A DNA stretch of 64,000 nucleotides from Pseudomonas sp. ANT_H4 (GCF_008369295.1 NZ_VOBG01000028.1:1-64000); one strand, 5' to 3'; counted from the stretch's first letter, positions 7,908 to 16,835 are shown. Notes: generated by a model from the letters alone, not told the origin. Numbers and translations: made by a program.

Positions 7908-7998
7908 TGGCGGGAAACCAGGGATTCGAACCCTGGGAACGCTATTAACGTTCGCCGGTTTTCAAGACCGGTGCATTCAACCACTCTGCCAATTTCCC
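7908..7998 (-). tRNA. serT: tRNA-Ser (anticodon UGA)
   Basis: A 91-base class II tRNA on the minus strand. It starts GGGAAATTGGCAGAGTGG, has the anticodon arm CCGGTCTTGAAAACCGG with TGA as anticodon, a long variable arm (CGTTAATAGCG), the T arm (CCAGGGTTCGAATCCCTGG in canonical order, read from the complementary strand) and an encoded 3' CCA. The gene looks intact. Its 3' end faces the integrase remnant, as expected for an attachment site. Confidence 0.95.
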
Positions 7999-8102
7999 TT
8001 ATGCAACACAGGATTATAGTAGTCCATCCTGTCTCAGCGGGCGCCATAATACCCGAATGAAACACACTGTCAAACTCTCTGCGTAGCTTGTTACAGGGCG
8101 TC

Positions 8103-8111
8103 TGTTATGAT
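8103..8111 (+). promoter_or_regulatory. Candidate extended -10 promoter for the Bax-inhibitor-1 gene
   Basis: TGTTATGAT fits TGN-TATAAT (5/6 in the hexamer). No good -35 lies at 17 bases, as is usual for extended -10 promoters. Initiation would fall near 8118, 33 bases before the ATG; GAAGGAG is the ribosome site. Confidence 0.35.
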
Positions 8112-8150
8112 CTTTGCGACTGAACGTTTCAAAACTGAAGGAGTGTCGCC

Positions 8151-8822
8151 ATGCGCGAACAGGATTACGCAGTTAATAGCAACGTGCAGGCTGAGCAGCT
8201 AGAGGTTAGCCGCGTCCTGCGCAACACATACGGCTTGCTCGCTCTCACCCTCGCGTTTAGCGGCGTGATGGCGTTCGTGGCCCAGCAAATGCGCGTCGGC
8301 TACCCGAATATCTTTGTGGTACTGATCGGCTTCTATGGTCTATTTTTCCTGACCAACAAGCTGCGTGACTCGGCCTGGGGCCTGGTGTCGGCGTTTGCCT
8401 TGACCGGTTTCATGGGTTTCCTGCTGGGCCCGATCCTTAACCGCTACCTTGGCATGCAGGGCGGCGCGGAAGTGGTCAGCTCGGCGTTTGCCATGACCGC
8501 ACTGGTGTTTGGTGGTCTGTCGGCCTATGTGCTGATTACACGCAAGGACATGAGTTTCCTCGGTGGTTTCATCACTGCTGGCTTCTTCGTGTTGCTGGCG
8601 GCGGTGCTGGCGAGCATGTTCTTCCAGATCAGCGGCCTGCAATTGGCAATCAGCGCGGGTTTTGTGCTGTTTTCCTCGGTCTGCATTCTGTTCCAGACCA
8701 GCGCCATCATCCATGGCGGCGAGCGTAACTACATCATGGCGACCATCAGCCTGTATGTATCGATCTACAACCTGTTTATCAGCCTGTTGCAGATCTTCGG
8801 CATCATGAGCCGCGACGACTGA
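8151..8822 (+). CDS. yccA: Bax inhibitor-1/YccA family inner-membrane protein
   Basis: This 223-residue protein has a short hydrophilic N-terminus (about 25 residues) followed by seven hydrophobic helices. It ends IFGIMSRDD, as in the bacterial BI-1 family. The family includes E. coli YccA, a modulator of the membrane protease FtsH. The helix containing SAIIHGGERNYIMATISLY near the C-terminus is a conserved family block. It is a single gene with its own promoter and terminator. In Pseudomonas it sits next to the tus genes, as here. Confidence 0.92.
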   Translation: MREQDYAVNSNVQAEQLEVSRVLRNTYGLLALTLAFSGVMAFVAQQMRVGYPNIFVVLIGFYGLFFLTNKLRDSAWGLVSAFALTGFMGFLLGPILNRYLGMQGGAEVVSSAFAMTALVFGGLSAYVLITRKDMSFLGGFITAGFFVLLAAVLASMFFQISGLQLAISAGFVLFSSVCILFQTSAIIHGGERNYIMATISLYVSIYNLFISLLQIFGIMSRDD

Positions 8823-8834
8823 TCGTAGCCTCAT

Positions 8835-8864
8835 GCAAAAAGCCCGCTTCGGCGGGCTTTTTGT
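8835..8864 (+). terminator. Terminator after the BI-1 gene
   Basis: AAAAAGCCCGCTTCGGCGGGCTTTTTG: an 11-bp stem with a TTCG tetraloop and a T run. Confidence 0.9.
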
Positions 8865-8924
8865 TGTCTGCGGCTTTATCATTGGCCCAGGTTTGCCGAC
8901 AGTCTGTTCCATAAAGAGTGTTCC

Positions 8925-9317
8925 ATGAAGTTCGCGATTGCGCTTTTCTCCGCCGCCCATGCGCCCTCCTCGCGCCGCGCCCTGCTGTTCGCCCAAGCGG
9001 CGCTGGCTGGTGGGCATGAGATTGTGCGGCTGTTTTTTTATCAGGATGGCGTCTACAGCGCGTCCAACTCGGTTGTGACACCGCAGGATGAGCAGGACAT
9101 CCCCCAGCAATGGCGGGCGTTTGTCAGTGAACACCAATTGGATGGCGTGGTGTGCATCGCCGCAGCTTTGCGTCGTGGGGTGCTGAACGCCGAAGAGGCT
9201 TTACGCTATCAACGTAGCGCTGTGAGTCTGGATGCACCTTGGGCATTATCGGGCCTTGGGCAGTTGCACGACGCCGTGCAGGACGCCGACCGCCTGATCT
9301 GTTTTGGAGGCCCATAA
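8925..9317 (+). CDS. tusD: Sulfurtransferase subunit TusD
   Basis: This 130-residue DsrE-like subunit of the TusBCD hexamer takes persulfide sulfur from TusA and passes it to TusE for 2-thiolation of tRNA wobble uridine. The catalytic Cys is present in GVVCIAAALRRGVL (about residue 78), the position used by E. coli TusD. The product also has the N-terminal MKFAIALFSAAHAPSS and the C-terminal ADRLICFG blocks. It is first of five tightly packed genes; tusC begins one base after its stop. MnmA, the enzyme that uses this sulfur, is encoded at 31897. Confidence 0.95.
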   Translation: MKFAIALFSAAHAPSSRRALLFAQAALAGGHEIVRLFFYQDGVYSASNSVVTPQDEQDIPQQWRAFVSEHQLDGVVCIAAALRRGVLNAEEALRYQRSAVSLDAPWALSGLGQLHDAVQDADRLICFGGP

Positions 9318-9318
9318 G

Positions 9319-9666
9319 ATGTCTAAATCCTTGCTGGTTATCAGCCGTCAGGCGCCGTGGTCCGGGCCGAGCGCGCGGGAAGCGCTGGATATTGTTCTGG
9401 CCGGTGGCGCGTTTGATTTGCCGATTGGCCTGTTGTTTCTGGATGACGGAGTGTTTCAACTGGCAACGGGCCAGGACGCCAAAGCCGTGCAGCAGAAAGA
9501 CCTCAGCGCCAACCTGCAAGCGCTGTCGCTGTTTGGCATTGATGAGGTGTTCGCGTGCAGCCAGAGCCTTGCCGAACGTGGACTGACTGCCGGCAGCGCG
9601 CAGCCGCTGAGCAACGAAGAGATTTCCCGGATGATTGACCGTTATAGTCAGGTGATTACCCTCTGA
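9319..9666 (+). CDS. tusC: Sulfurtransferase subunit TusC
   Basis: This 115-residue DsrF-like subunit of TusBCD starts MSKSLLVISRQAPW. The ATG at 9319 is preferred because GGAGG lies 8 bases upstream; the frame is open to 9304, inside tusD. The protein contains FDLPIGLLFLDDGVFQL, a conserved strand-helix block. It lacks an obvious catalytic Cys of its own, as is usual for TusC, which acts structurally in the hexamer. Its TGA overlaps the ATG of tusB by one base. Confidence 0.94.
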   Translation: MSKSLLVISRQAPWSGPSAREALDIVLAGGAFDLPIGLLFLDDGVFQLATGQDAKAVQQKDLSANLQALSLFGIDEVFACSQSLAERGLTAGSAQPLSNEEISRMIDRYSQVITL

Positions 9667-9959
9667 TGTCGACCTTACATGTAGTATCCCACTCCCCTTT
9701 TACCGATAGTCGCCTGGACAGCTGCCTGCGCCTTTGTGGCGGCCAGGACGCGATCCTGCTGTGCGGTGACGCAGCCTATGCCCTGCAGGCCGGCAGCGCG
9801 CCCTTTGAGGCCCTGCAAGCCAAGGCGCTGAAGGTGTTTGTCCTCGTCGAAGACAGCCAGGCTCGCGGCCTACCCGTACCAGACTGGGCCAAGAGTGTCG
9901 ATTATCCGGCTTTTGTCCAACTGTCGATCGACCATGACAAGGTCAACACCTGGCTATGA
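9666..9959 (+). CDS. tusB: Sulfurtransferase subunit TusB
   Basis: This 97-residue DsrH-like subunit starts MSTLHVVSHSPFTDSRLDSC and includes DAILLCGDAAYALQAG and a C-terminal SVDYPAFVQLSIDHDKVNTW block typical of TusB. It completes the TusBCD heterohexamer. It overlaps tusC by one base and tusE by four bases, indicating translational coupling. Confidence 0.93.
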   Translation: MSTLHVVSHSPFTDSRLDSCLRLCGGQDAILLCGDAAYALQAGSAPFEALQAKALKVFVLVEDSQARGLPVPDWAKSVDYPAFVQLSIDHDKVNTWL

Positions 9960-10291
9960 ACACCCTAACCGTGGGCGAACACACCCTTGAGCTGGACAAG
10001 GACGGCTACCTGGTTGACCTGAGCGATTGGTCAATCGAGGTGGCCAACACTCTGGCCGCCGCCGAAGCGCTTGAGTTGACCCCTGAACACTGGGAAATCC
10101 TCAACGTGCTGCGTGGTTTTTATCAAGAGTTCCAGCTGTCGCCCGCCACCCGCCCGCTGATCAGGTACACCGCCTTGAAGCTGGGCCCGGAAAAAGGCAA
10201 CAGCCTGCACCTTAACCGACTGTTTAAAGGCACTCCCGCCAAACTCGCCGCCAAGCTGGCGGGCCTGCCCAGGCCGACGAATTGCTTATGA
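9956..10291 (+). CDS. tusE: Sulfur relay protein TusE (DsrC family)
   Basis: This 111-residue DsrC-fold protein receives persulfide from TusBCD and hands it to MnmA. The essential penultimate Cys is present in the C-terminal arm (GLPRPTNCL). Conserved core blocks include LDKDGYLVDLSDWS and LRGFYQEFQLSPATRPLIRY. The start overlaps tusB by ATGA, and the stop overlaps the next start in the same way. Confidence 0.96.
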   Translation: MNTLTVGEHTLELDKDGYLVDLSDWSIEVANTLAAAEALELTPEHWEILNVLRGFYQEFQLSPATRPLIRYTALKLGPEKGNSLHLNRLFKGTPAKLAAKLAGLPRPTNCL

Positions 10292-11289
10292 CCGATTTTT
10301 CCCCGCTGATCACCGAAACGCCTGCCGAGCATCCGTTTGCGCCGTTCGTGCGCATCCTGGGCAAGGGCAAACGTGGCGCCCGCAGCCTGACCCACGAAGA
10401 AGCGCGGGAAGCCATGGGTATGCTGCTCGATGAAAAAGTCGAAGACACCCAGCTCGGTGCGTTCCTGATGCTGTTGCGGCACAAGGAAGAAAGCCCGGAA
10501 GAGCTCGCCGGCTTTACCGAAGCGGTACGCGAACGACTCAACGCCCCTGCCTTACAAGTAGATGTCGACTGGCCTACCTATGCCGGGAAAAAACGCCACC
10601 TGCCCTGGTACCTGCTGGCGGCCAAGTGCCTGGCACAAAACGGCGTGGGCATTTTTATGCATGGCGGCGGCGCTCATACAGCGGGTCGGCTCTACACCGA
10701 GCAGTTGCTGGAAGGCTTGCAGATCCCGCTGTGCCGCACTTGGCAGCAAGTCGAGACCGCCCTTGAACAGGGCAACCTGGCCTTTATGCCCCTGGGCGAC
10801 TGGGCGCCGCAGCTGCAGCGCATGATCGATCTACGCAACACGCTGGGCCTGCGCTCGCCTATCCACTCCCTGGCGCGCATCCTCAATCCATTGAACGCTC
10901 GCTGCGGCCTGCAAAGCATCTTCCATCCCGGCTATCAGGGTGTGCATCGCGATGCCAGCGGCCTGCTCGGCGACAATACCATCGTGATCAAGGGCGATGG
11001 CGGCGAGATCGAGATCAACCCGGACACCATCAGCCACTTGTACGGCACCACCGGCGGCGAAAACTGGGATGAAGAGTGGCCCGCCCTCTCCGCCCAGCGC
11101 CACGTCAAGCCGGCGACCCTCGACCCCAAGCATCTGAAGGCGCTGTGGTGTGGCGATGTAGAGGACAGCTATCCGCAACTGGCCCTAATCGCCACCATGG
11201 CTCTGGCGTTGCGCGGCCTTGGCCACCCACGGGAGCAGGCGTTCGAGCTGGCCCAGCAATACTGGGACGCCCGGGACAAATCGATTTAG
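10288..11289 (+). CDS. ybiB: YbiB/TrpD2-like nucleic-acid-binding protein
   Basis: This 333-residue protein has the anthranilate phosphoribosyltransferase fold. A helical N-terminal domain (LTHEEAREAMGMLLDEKVED) precedes an alpha/beta body with IFMHGGGAHTAGRLYTEQLL and NPLNARCGLQSIFHPGY. YbiB homologues are non-catalytic TrpD relatives that bind nucleic acid and are LexA-regulated in E. coli. The ATG at 10288 overlaps the tusE stop, so it is the last gene of the tus operon; pseudomonads keep this linkage. A direct link to tRNA thiolation is not established. It could alternatively be called a glycosyl transferase family protein. Confidence 0.85.
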   Translation: MTDFSPLITETPAEHPFAPFVRILGKGKRGARSLTHEEAREAMGMLLDEKVEDTQLGAFLMLLRHKEESPEELAGFTEAVRERLNAPALQVDVDWPTYAGKKRHLPWYLLAAKCLAQNGVGIFMHGGGAHTAGRLYTEQLLEGLQIPLCRTWQQVETALEQGNLAFMPLGDWAPQLQRMIDLRNTLGLRSPIHSLARILNPLNARCGLQSIFHPGYQGVHRDASGLLGDNTIVIKGDGGEIEINPDTISHLYGTTGGENWDEEWPALSAQRHVKPATLDPKHLKALWCGDVEDSYPQLALIATMALALRGLGHPREQAFELAQQYWDARDKSI

Positions 11290-11377
11290 TCGATCATTAA
11301 CCCCCAGCCTTTGCGCTATTTGTTCGAACTCAGACCTTTAGACTGGACTCCAACGCTTATTAGCCAAGGAGTCAGTC

Positions 11378-12373
11378 ATGGGTTTGCTGATCGAAGGACG
11401 CTGGCATGACCAGTGGTACGAAAGTAGCGCAGATGGCGCCTTCCAACGGGAACAGGCGCAACGCCGCAACTGGGTAACCGCCGACGGAAAGGCCGGCCCT
11501 ACCGGCGACGGTGGCTTCGCTGCCGAAGCGGGCCGCTACCACTTGTACGTTTCCCTTGCCTGCCCCTGGGCACACCGCACACTGATCCTGCGTAACCTCA
11601 AAGGCCTGGAAAGCCTGATCGACGTGTCGGTGGTCAGTTGGCTGATGCTGGAGAACGGCTGGACCTTCGACAAGGCTCATGGCTCCAGCGGCGACAAGCT
11701 CGACGTTTTCACCTACATGCATCAGCGCTACACCGCCGATACGGCCAGTTACACCGGGCGCGTCACCGTGCCAGTACTGTGGGACAAGAAGCTGAAGCAG
11801 ATTGTCAGCAATGAATCAGCGGAGATCATCCGCATGTTCAACAGTGCGTTTAATGGGCTGACGGGTAACGAGCTGGACTTCTATCCCGAGGCGCTGCGCT
11901 CAACCATCGATGCACTGAACGATCGGATCTATCCCGCCGTGAACAATGGCGTCTACCGCGCAGGCTTTGCCACGTCGCAAAAGGCCTATGAAGCGGCTTT
12001 CGACGATGTGTTTGCCGAGCTGGATCGACTGGAGCAGCACCTGGGTGAGAATCGCTACCTCGCCGGCGAATACCTCACCGAAGCTGATGTGCGCCTGTTC
12101 ACCACGATGATTCGGTTTGATGCGGTGTACTACAGCCACTTCAAATGCAACCTTCGGCGGATTGCCGATTATCCGAATTTGTCGAATTGGCTAAGAGAGC
12201 TGTATCAGTGGCCGGGGGTTGCCGAGACGGTGGATTTTGCCCACATCAAGGGTCACTACTACGCCAGTCACCGGACGATTAATCCGACGGGGATTGTACC
12301 GAAGGGGCCGTTGCAGGCGTTTGATGCGAAGCATGATCGGGAGAGATTGAGCGCAAAAGGGGTTTGGAACTGA
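11378..12373 (+). CDS. yqjG: Glutathionyl-hydroquinone reductase (Xi-class GST)
   Basis: This 331-residue protein reduces glutathionyl-hydroquinones to free hydroquinones using glutathione. It has the Xi-class layout: an N-terminal extension, a thioredoxin fold with the catalytic Cys in SLACPWAHRTLI (about residue 63), and an all-helical C-domain ending with the GIVPKGP motif. The conserved Tyr and Trp residues of the family (VYYSHFKCNLRRI, YPNLSNWLRELYQWPGV) are present. A strong GGAG site precedes the ATG. It stands alone between the tus operon and cysG. Confidence 0.93.
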   Translation: MGLLIEGRWHDQWYESSADGAFQREQAQRRNWVTADGKAGPTGDGGFAAEAGRYHLYVSLACPWAHRTLILRNLKGLESLIDVSVVSWLMLENGWTFDKAHGSSGDKLDVFTYMHQRYTADTASYTGRVTVPVLWDKKLKQIVSNESAEIIRMFNSAFNGLTGNELDFYPEALRSTIDALNDRIYPAVNNGVYRAGFATSQKAYEAAFDDVFAELDRLEQHLGENRYLAGEYLTEADVRLFTTMIRFDAVYYSHFKCNLRRIADYPNLSNWLRELYQWPGVAETVDFAHIKGHYYASHRTINPTGIVPKGPLQAFDAKHDRERLSAKGVWN

Positions 12374-12400
12374 TCCGAGGCAGAGGCTTTTTTACCAGAT

Positions 12401-12430
12401 TGTGGCGCGCGGACTTGCCCGCTCGCCACA
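12401..12430. repeat. REP-like hairpin between yqjG and cysG
   Basis: TGTGGCGCGCGGACTTGCCC with the following GCTCGCCACA folds back on itself around a TT centre, the pattern of Pseudomonas REP elements. It may also act as a terminator or stabiliser for the convergent yqjG and cysG transcripts. Confidence 0.65.
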
Positions 12431-12446
12431 ATAAGCCAGGCGTCCA

Positions 12447-13841
12447 TCAGACTTGCGACTGAGCGCCTTCAAACCACTTCAGCTTCTCACGCAGCAGCAC
12501 CACTTCCCCAACAATCACCAGTGTCGGCGCATGAACCTCATGCTCCGCCACCATGCGTGGCAGGTCAGCCAGCGTACCCGTGAACACCCGCTGGTTGGAC
12601 GTAGTGCCCTGCTGGATCAACGCCGCCGGCGTATCCGCCGAACGCCCATGCTGGATCAGTTGTTCGCAGATGATCGGCAAACCAATCAAGCCCATGTAGA
12701 ACACCAGGGTCTGTGATGGCCCCACCAGATCACTCCAGGGCAGGTCCGACGTACCGTCCTTCAAGTGCCCGGTAATGAAGCGAACCGATTGCGCATAGTC
12801 GCGGTGGGTCAGCGGAATACCGGCATACGCAGCACAACCACTGGCCGCAGTAATACCTGGCACGACCTGGAACGGGATGCCATGGGCCGCCAGCTCTTCG
12901 ATCTCTTCGCCACCACGGCCGAAGATGAACGGATCGCCACCCTTGAGTCGCAATACACGCTTGCCCTGCTTGGCCAGGTCCACCAGTTGCTGGTTGATCT
13001 GATCCTGAGGCACAGCGTGATCGGCGCGACGCTTGCCAACGTAAACCCGCTCGGCATCACGGCGACACAGCTCAAGAATCGCCGGCGCCACCAGACGGTC
13101 GTACAGCACCACATCGGCCTGCTGCATCAAGCGCAGGGCACGGAAGGTCAGCAGGTCCGGATCACCAGGGCCTGCGCCCACCAGATAAACCTCGCCCGGC
13201 GCATGAGGCGGCGCACCGTTGATCTTGTCCACCAGCAGCCGCTCAGCTTCGTCACCCTGCCCGGCCAACTGCCGATCAGCAATTGGCCCCTGAAAGACTT
13301 CCTCCCAGAACGCCCGACGTTGCTGCACGTCCGCAAACAAGCCTTTGACCTGGGTGCGAAAGCGCGCAGCCAACCCGGCCAACTGGCCATAAGTCGACGG
13401 AATCCAGGTTTCCAGCTTGGCTCGGATCAACCTCGCCAGCACTGGCGCATCGCCGCCACTGGAGACCGCAATCACCAAAGGTGAACGATCGACAATCGCC
13501 GGGAAGATCACGCTGCACAAGGCAGGTGCATCCACCACATTGACCGGCACACAACGGCGCCGGGCATCACTGGATACTTGCGCGTTCAGCGGCTCGTCAT
13601 CCGTAGCCGCGATGATCAGGGTGCAACCATCAAGGTCCACTTCCTGATAACCGCGCACAATCAGTTCACCGCCACTGCCGTGCACCAGTTCACGCAACTG
13701 GTCTTCAATCTGGGGAGCAACCACCCGCAACAACGCGCCGGCGTCGGCCAGCAGCCGGGATTTGCGCAAGGCAATCTCCCCGCCACCGACGACCAACACA
13801 CGACTGCCGCGCAGGTTATGAAACAGCGGCAGAAATTCCAT
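12447..13841 (-). CDS. cysG: Siroheme synthase CysG
   Basis: This 464-residue trifunctional enzyme converts uroporphyrinogen III to siroheme, the cofactor of sulfite and nitrite reductases. The N-terminal part (1-about 210) is the NAD-dependent dehydrogenase/ferrochelatase with VVGGGEIALRKSRLL. The C-terminal part (about 215-455) is the SAM-dependent methyltransferase with VYLVGAGPGDPDLLT, LKGGDPFIFGRGGEE and PGITAASGCAAYAGIPLTHR. The start codon follows the serS stop with no gap, so the two are co-transcribed, as in other pseudomonads. Confidence 0.97.
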   Translation of the reverse strand: MEFLPLFHNLRGSRVLVVGGGEIALRKSRLLADAGALLRVVAPQIEDQLRELVHGSGGELIVRGYQEVDLDGCTLIIAATDDEPLNAQVSSDARRRCVPVNVVDAPALCSVIFPAIVDRSPLVIAVSSGGDAPVLARLIRAKLETWIPSTYGQLAGLAARFRTQVKGLFADVQQRRAFWEEVFQGPIADRQLAGQGDEAERLLVDKINGAPPHAPGEVYLVGAGPGDPDLLTFRALRLMQQADVVLYDRLVAPAILELCRRDAERVYVGKRRADHAVPQDQINQQLVDLAKQGKRVLRLKGGDPFIFGRGGEEIEELAAHGIPFQVVPGITAASGCAAYAGIPLTHRDYAQSVRFITGHLKDGTSDLPWSDLVGPSQTLVFYMGLIGLPIICEQLIQHGRSADTPAALIQQGTTSNQRVFTGTLADLPRMVAEHEVHAPTLVIVGEVVLLREKLKWFEGAQSQV

Positions 13842-15122
13842 TTAGCCGATGACCTCAATGCCCGCCATGTACGGCTTGAGCACCTCTGGCACACGAATCG
13901 AACCGTCGGCTTGCTGGTAGTTTTCCAGCACCGCGACCAAGGTCCGACCCACTGCCAGACCAGAACCGTTCAAGGTGTGGACCAGTTCCGGCTTGCCGGT
14001 TTCCGGATTGCGGAAACGCGCCTGCATGCGACGGGCCTGGAAATCACCGCAGTTGGAGCACGACGAAATCTCGCGGTACTTGTCCTGGCTCGGTACCCAG
14101 ACTTCCAGGTCGTAAGTCTTGACCGCGCTGAAACCCATGTCGCCGGTGCATAGCGCCAGCACTCGATACGGCAGTTCCAGCAATTGCAGGACACGCTCGG
14201 CGTTGGCAGTCAGGCCTTCCAGCGCTTGCATGGAGGTCGACGGCTCGACGATCTGTACCATCTCTACCTTGTCGAACTGGTGCTGGCGGATCATGCCGCG
14301 AGTATCGCGACCGGATGCACCGGCCTCGCTACGAAAGCACGGCGTGTGGGCGACGAACTTCAATGGCAACTGCTTGGCGTCGAGGATTTCCCCGGCGACG
14401 ATGTTGGTCAGCGACACTTCGGCGGTAGGGATCAGGTACAGATCGGCTTCGCCTTCGCGGCTGATCTTGAACAGGTCTTCCTCGAACTTGGGCAACTGGC
14501 TGGTACCAACCAACGCCGGCGCCTGTACCAGGTAAGGCGTGTAGGCCTCTTCGTAGCCGTGTTCGCCGGTGTGCAGGTTGACCATGAACTGCGCCAGGGC
14601 ACGGTGCATACGGGCAATCGGGCCACGCAGCAAGGCAAAACGGGCGCCGGACAGCTTGGCGGCGGTTTCGAAATCCAGGCCGCCACTCAGTTCGCCGAGG
14701 GCGACGTGGTCCTTGACCTCGAAATCAAAGGCCTTCGGTGTGCCCCAGCGGCGCACTTCGACGTTGCCGTCTTCGTCGGCACCGACCGGCACCGACTCGT
14801 GCGGCAGGTTAGGGATGCCCAGCAGGATCGAATCCAGCTCAGTCTGGATCGCGTCCAGCTCCACTTTACCGCTGGCCAGTTCACCCGCCATGCGCTCGAC
14901 ATCTGCCATCAACGGCGCGATGTCTTCGCCACGCTGCTTGGCCTGACCGATGGATTTGGAACGCGCATTACGCTCAGCCTGCAGTGCTTCGGTGCGGGTC
15001 TGGACGGTCTTGCGCTGTTCTTCCAGCGCTTCGATGCGCGCAACATCCAGGGCAAAGCCACGGGATGCCAGGCGGTCCGCTACGTCCTGAAGGTTGCTAC
15101 GTAACAGTTTGGAATCGAGCAT
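13842..15122 (-). CDS. serS: Seryl-tRNA synthetase
   Basis: This 426-residue class II aminoacyl-tRNA synthetase charges tRNA-Ser. The N-terminal antiparallel coiled-coil arm (about 30-100, rich in Q/E/R) grips the long variable arm of tRNA-Ser. Motif 2 is visible in FRSEAGASGRDTRGMIRQHQ and motif 3 in GSGLAVGRTLVAVLEN. It also charges the tRNA-Ser encoded at 7908. Length is typical. It lies 16 bases after crcB in the same direction. Confidence 0.98.
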   Translation of the reverse strand: MLDSKLLRSNLQDVADRLASRGFALDVARIEALEEQRKTVQTRTEALQAERNARSKSIGQAKQRGEDIAPLMADVERMAGELASGKVELDAIQTELDSILLGIPNLPHESVPVGADEDGNVEVRRWGTPKAFDFEVKDHVALGELSGGLDFETAAKLSGARFALLRGPIARMHRALAQFMVNLHTGEHGYEEAYTPYLVQAPALVGTSQLPKFEEDLFKISREGEADLYLIPTAEVSLTNIVAGEILDAKQLPLKFVAHTPCFRSEAGASGRDTRGMIRQHQFDKVEMVQIVEPSTSMQALEGLTANAERVLQLLELPYRVLALCTGDMGFSAVKTYDLEVWVPSQDKYREISSCSNCGDFQARRMQARFRNPETGKPELVHTLNGSGLAVGRTLVAVLENYQQADGSIRVPEVLKPYMAGIEVIG

Positions 15123-15138
15123 GTCGGTCTCTCGTTTA

Positions 15139-15513
15139 TCAAAGTTTGGTCAAGGACAGGCCAGCCCAGGTGGCGAGCAGCCCGCCGAACACGCTGATGG
15201 CCAGGTACCCGAAGGCGACCGGTGCCTGCCCGCTTTCCAGCAGGCGCAACGTATCCAGAGAAAAGGATGAAAAGGTCGTCAGACCGCCTACAAAGCCGAC
15301 AATCAAACCGGCGCGAATTTCAATTGGCACTTCCGGGCGCAACAAAAACAGCCCGTACAACACGCCAATGATCAAACACCCCACCAAGTTGACGGCCAGG
15401 GTCGCCGCATAAAAATGTCGCGGCCAGTTGGCACTCACCCAGCTGCTTGCGGCGAAACGCAATAATGTACCAGCGATGCCGGCCACGGACACGGCAAGAA
15501 TCGTTCTAAGCAC
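15139..15513 (-). CDS. crcB: Fluoride channel CrcB/Fluc
   Basis: This 124-residue, four-helix inner-membrane protein is of the Fluc type. It works as an antiparallel dimer that exports fluoride. The family signature GGLTTFSSFSLDTL carries the Phe-box and polar track residues; helix 2 has NLVGCLIIG. The start is GTG at 15513, overlapping the rarA TAG by one base, so expression depends on rarA read-through. No fluoride riboswitch is visible upstream, which fits its position inside an operon. Confidence 0.94.
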   Translation of the reverse strand: MLRTILAVSVAGIAGTLLRFAASSWVSANWPRHFYAATLAVNLVGCLIIGVLYGLFLLRPEVPIEIRAGLIVGFVGGLTTFSSFSLDTLRLLESGQAPVAFGYLAISVFGGLLATWAGLSLTKL

Positions 15514-16835
15514 TACTTTCTCCGCTGTTTCGGGCTAAGTCGGTCGAGTTGGGCAAGGTGATTGAGTTTCTCACCGATCTTCAGCTCCAGGCCACGAGGC
15601 ACCGGTTGGTAGAACGGCTGAGGCTCAAGCTCGTCGGGAAAATAGTCTTCGCCGGCCGCATAGGCATCCGGCTCATCATGGGCGTAACGGTATTCGTCGC
15701 CATAACCCAGCTGTTTCATCAGTTTGGTCGGCGCATTGCGCAGGTGCAGCGGCACCTCCAGCGAACCGTGCTCGGCGGCAGCGCGCAATGCGGACTTGAA
15801 CCCCATATAAACCGCGTTGCTTTTCGGCGCACAGGCCAGGTAGGTAATGGCCTGGGCCACCGCCAACTCGCCTTCCGGGCTGCCGAGGCGCTCCTGCACT
15901 TCCCAGGCGGCGAGGCACAGGCTCAGGGCGCGCGGGTCGGCGTTGCCAATGTCTTCGCTGGCCATGCGTACCACACGCCGAGCCAGATACAGTGGGTCGC
16001 AACCACCGTCGATCATGCGGGCGAACCAGTACAGCGCGCCGTCGGGGTTGGAGCCTCGCACCGACTTGTGCAGCGCCGATATCTGGTCGTAAAACGCTTC
16101 GCCGCCCTTGTCGAAACGGCGGCGGGTATCGCCCAAGAGGCTTTGCAGCAGGTCGACACCGATTTCACTAGCATCTTCAGCCAGGTCGGAAGCGTTCTCC
16201 AACAAGTTGAGAAAACGTCGCCCGTCTCCGTCAGCGGCACTTAGCAGAATCTTGAAGCCTTCTTCACTGAGACTCAGCTGGCGCTTGCCCAGGCCCTTGT
16301 CTTCACTCAACGCTCTCTGCAGCAGCTTTTTCATGGCTGCTTCGTCGAGGCTTTTGAGCACATAGACCCGCGCCCGAGACAACAAGGCGTTGTTCAGCTC
16401 AAAGGAGGGGTTTTCGGTGGTGGCACCAATAAAAATCAGCGTGCCGTCTTCGACATAGGGCAGGAACGCATCCTGTTGCGACTTGTTGAAGCGGTGCACT
16501 TCGTCGACAAACAAGATGGTGCGCTTGCCGTATTGACCGGCCTGCTGTTTGGCGATTTCCACAGCCTGGCGGATTTCCTTGACCCCGGCCAGTACCGCCG
16601 AGACCGTTTCGAAGTGTGCGTCCGAGACTTTTGCCAGCAGCCGCGCCAAAGTGGTTTTACCCACGCCCGGCGGCCCCCAGAAAATCATCGAGTGCAGGGC
16701 ACCCTGCTCCAGGGCTTCGCGCAAGGGCTTGCCGCGAGCGAGCAGGTGTTCCTGCCCGACGTACTCGTCCAGGTTGGTCGAGCGCAGGCGCGCCGCCAAA
16801 GGTTGAGCAATCGGGTCACTTCGAAACAGGTCCAT
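15513..16835 (-). CDS. rarA: Replication-associated recombination protein A (RarA/MgsA)
   Basis: This 440-residue AAA+ ATPase is related to clamp-loader subunits and human WRNIP1, and acts at stalled replication forks. Walker A is GPPGVGKTTLAR (about 56), Walker B is ILFVDEVHRFNKSQQD, and sensor 1 is GATTENPSFELN. The C-terminal tetramerisation domain is complete (YWFARMIDGGCDPLYLARR; ends LSPKQRRK). It follows lolA in the conserved ftsK-lolA-rarA-crcB-serS-cysG string. Confidence 0.97.
   Translation of the reverse strand: MDLFRSDPIAQPLAARLRSTNLDEYVGQEHLLARGKPLREALEQGALHSMIFWGPPGVGKTTLARLLAKVSDAHFETVSAVLAGVKEIRQAVEIAKQQAGQYGKRTILFVDEVHRFNKSQQDAFLPYVEDGTLIFIGATTENPSFELNNALLSRARVYVLKSLDEAAMKKLLQRALSEDKGLGKRQLSLSEEGFKILLSAADGDGRRFLNLLENASDLAEDASEIGVDLLQSLLGDTRRRFDKGGEAFYDQISALHKSVRGSNPDGALYWFARMIDGGCDPLYLARRVVRMASEDIGNADPRALSLCLAAWEVQERLGSPEGELAVAQAITYLACAPKSNAVYMGFKSALRAAAEHGSLEVPLHLRNAPTKLMKQLGYGDEYRYAHDEPDAYAAGEDYFPDELEPQPFYQPVPRGLELKIGEKLNHLAQLDRLSPKQRRK

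Noticed and set aside
15513..15560. Fluoride riboswitch before crcB
   Set aside because: crcB starts inside the rarA stop codon, and no riboswitch-like leader exists there.
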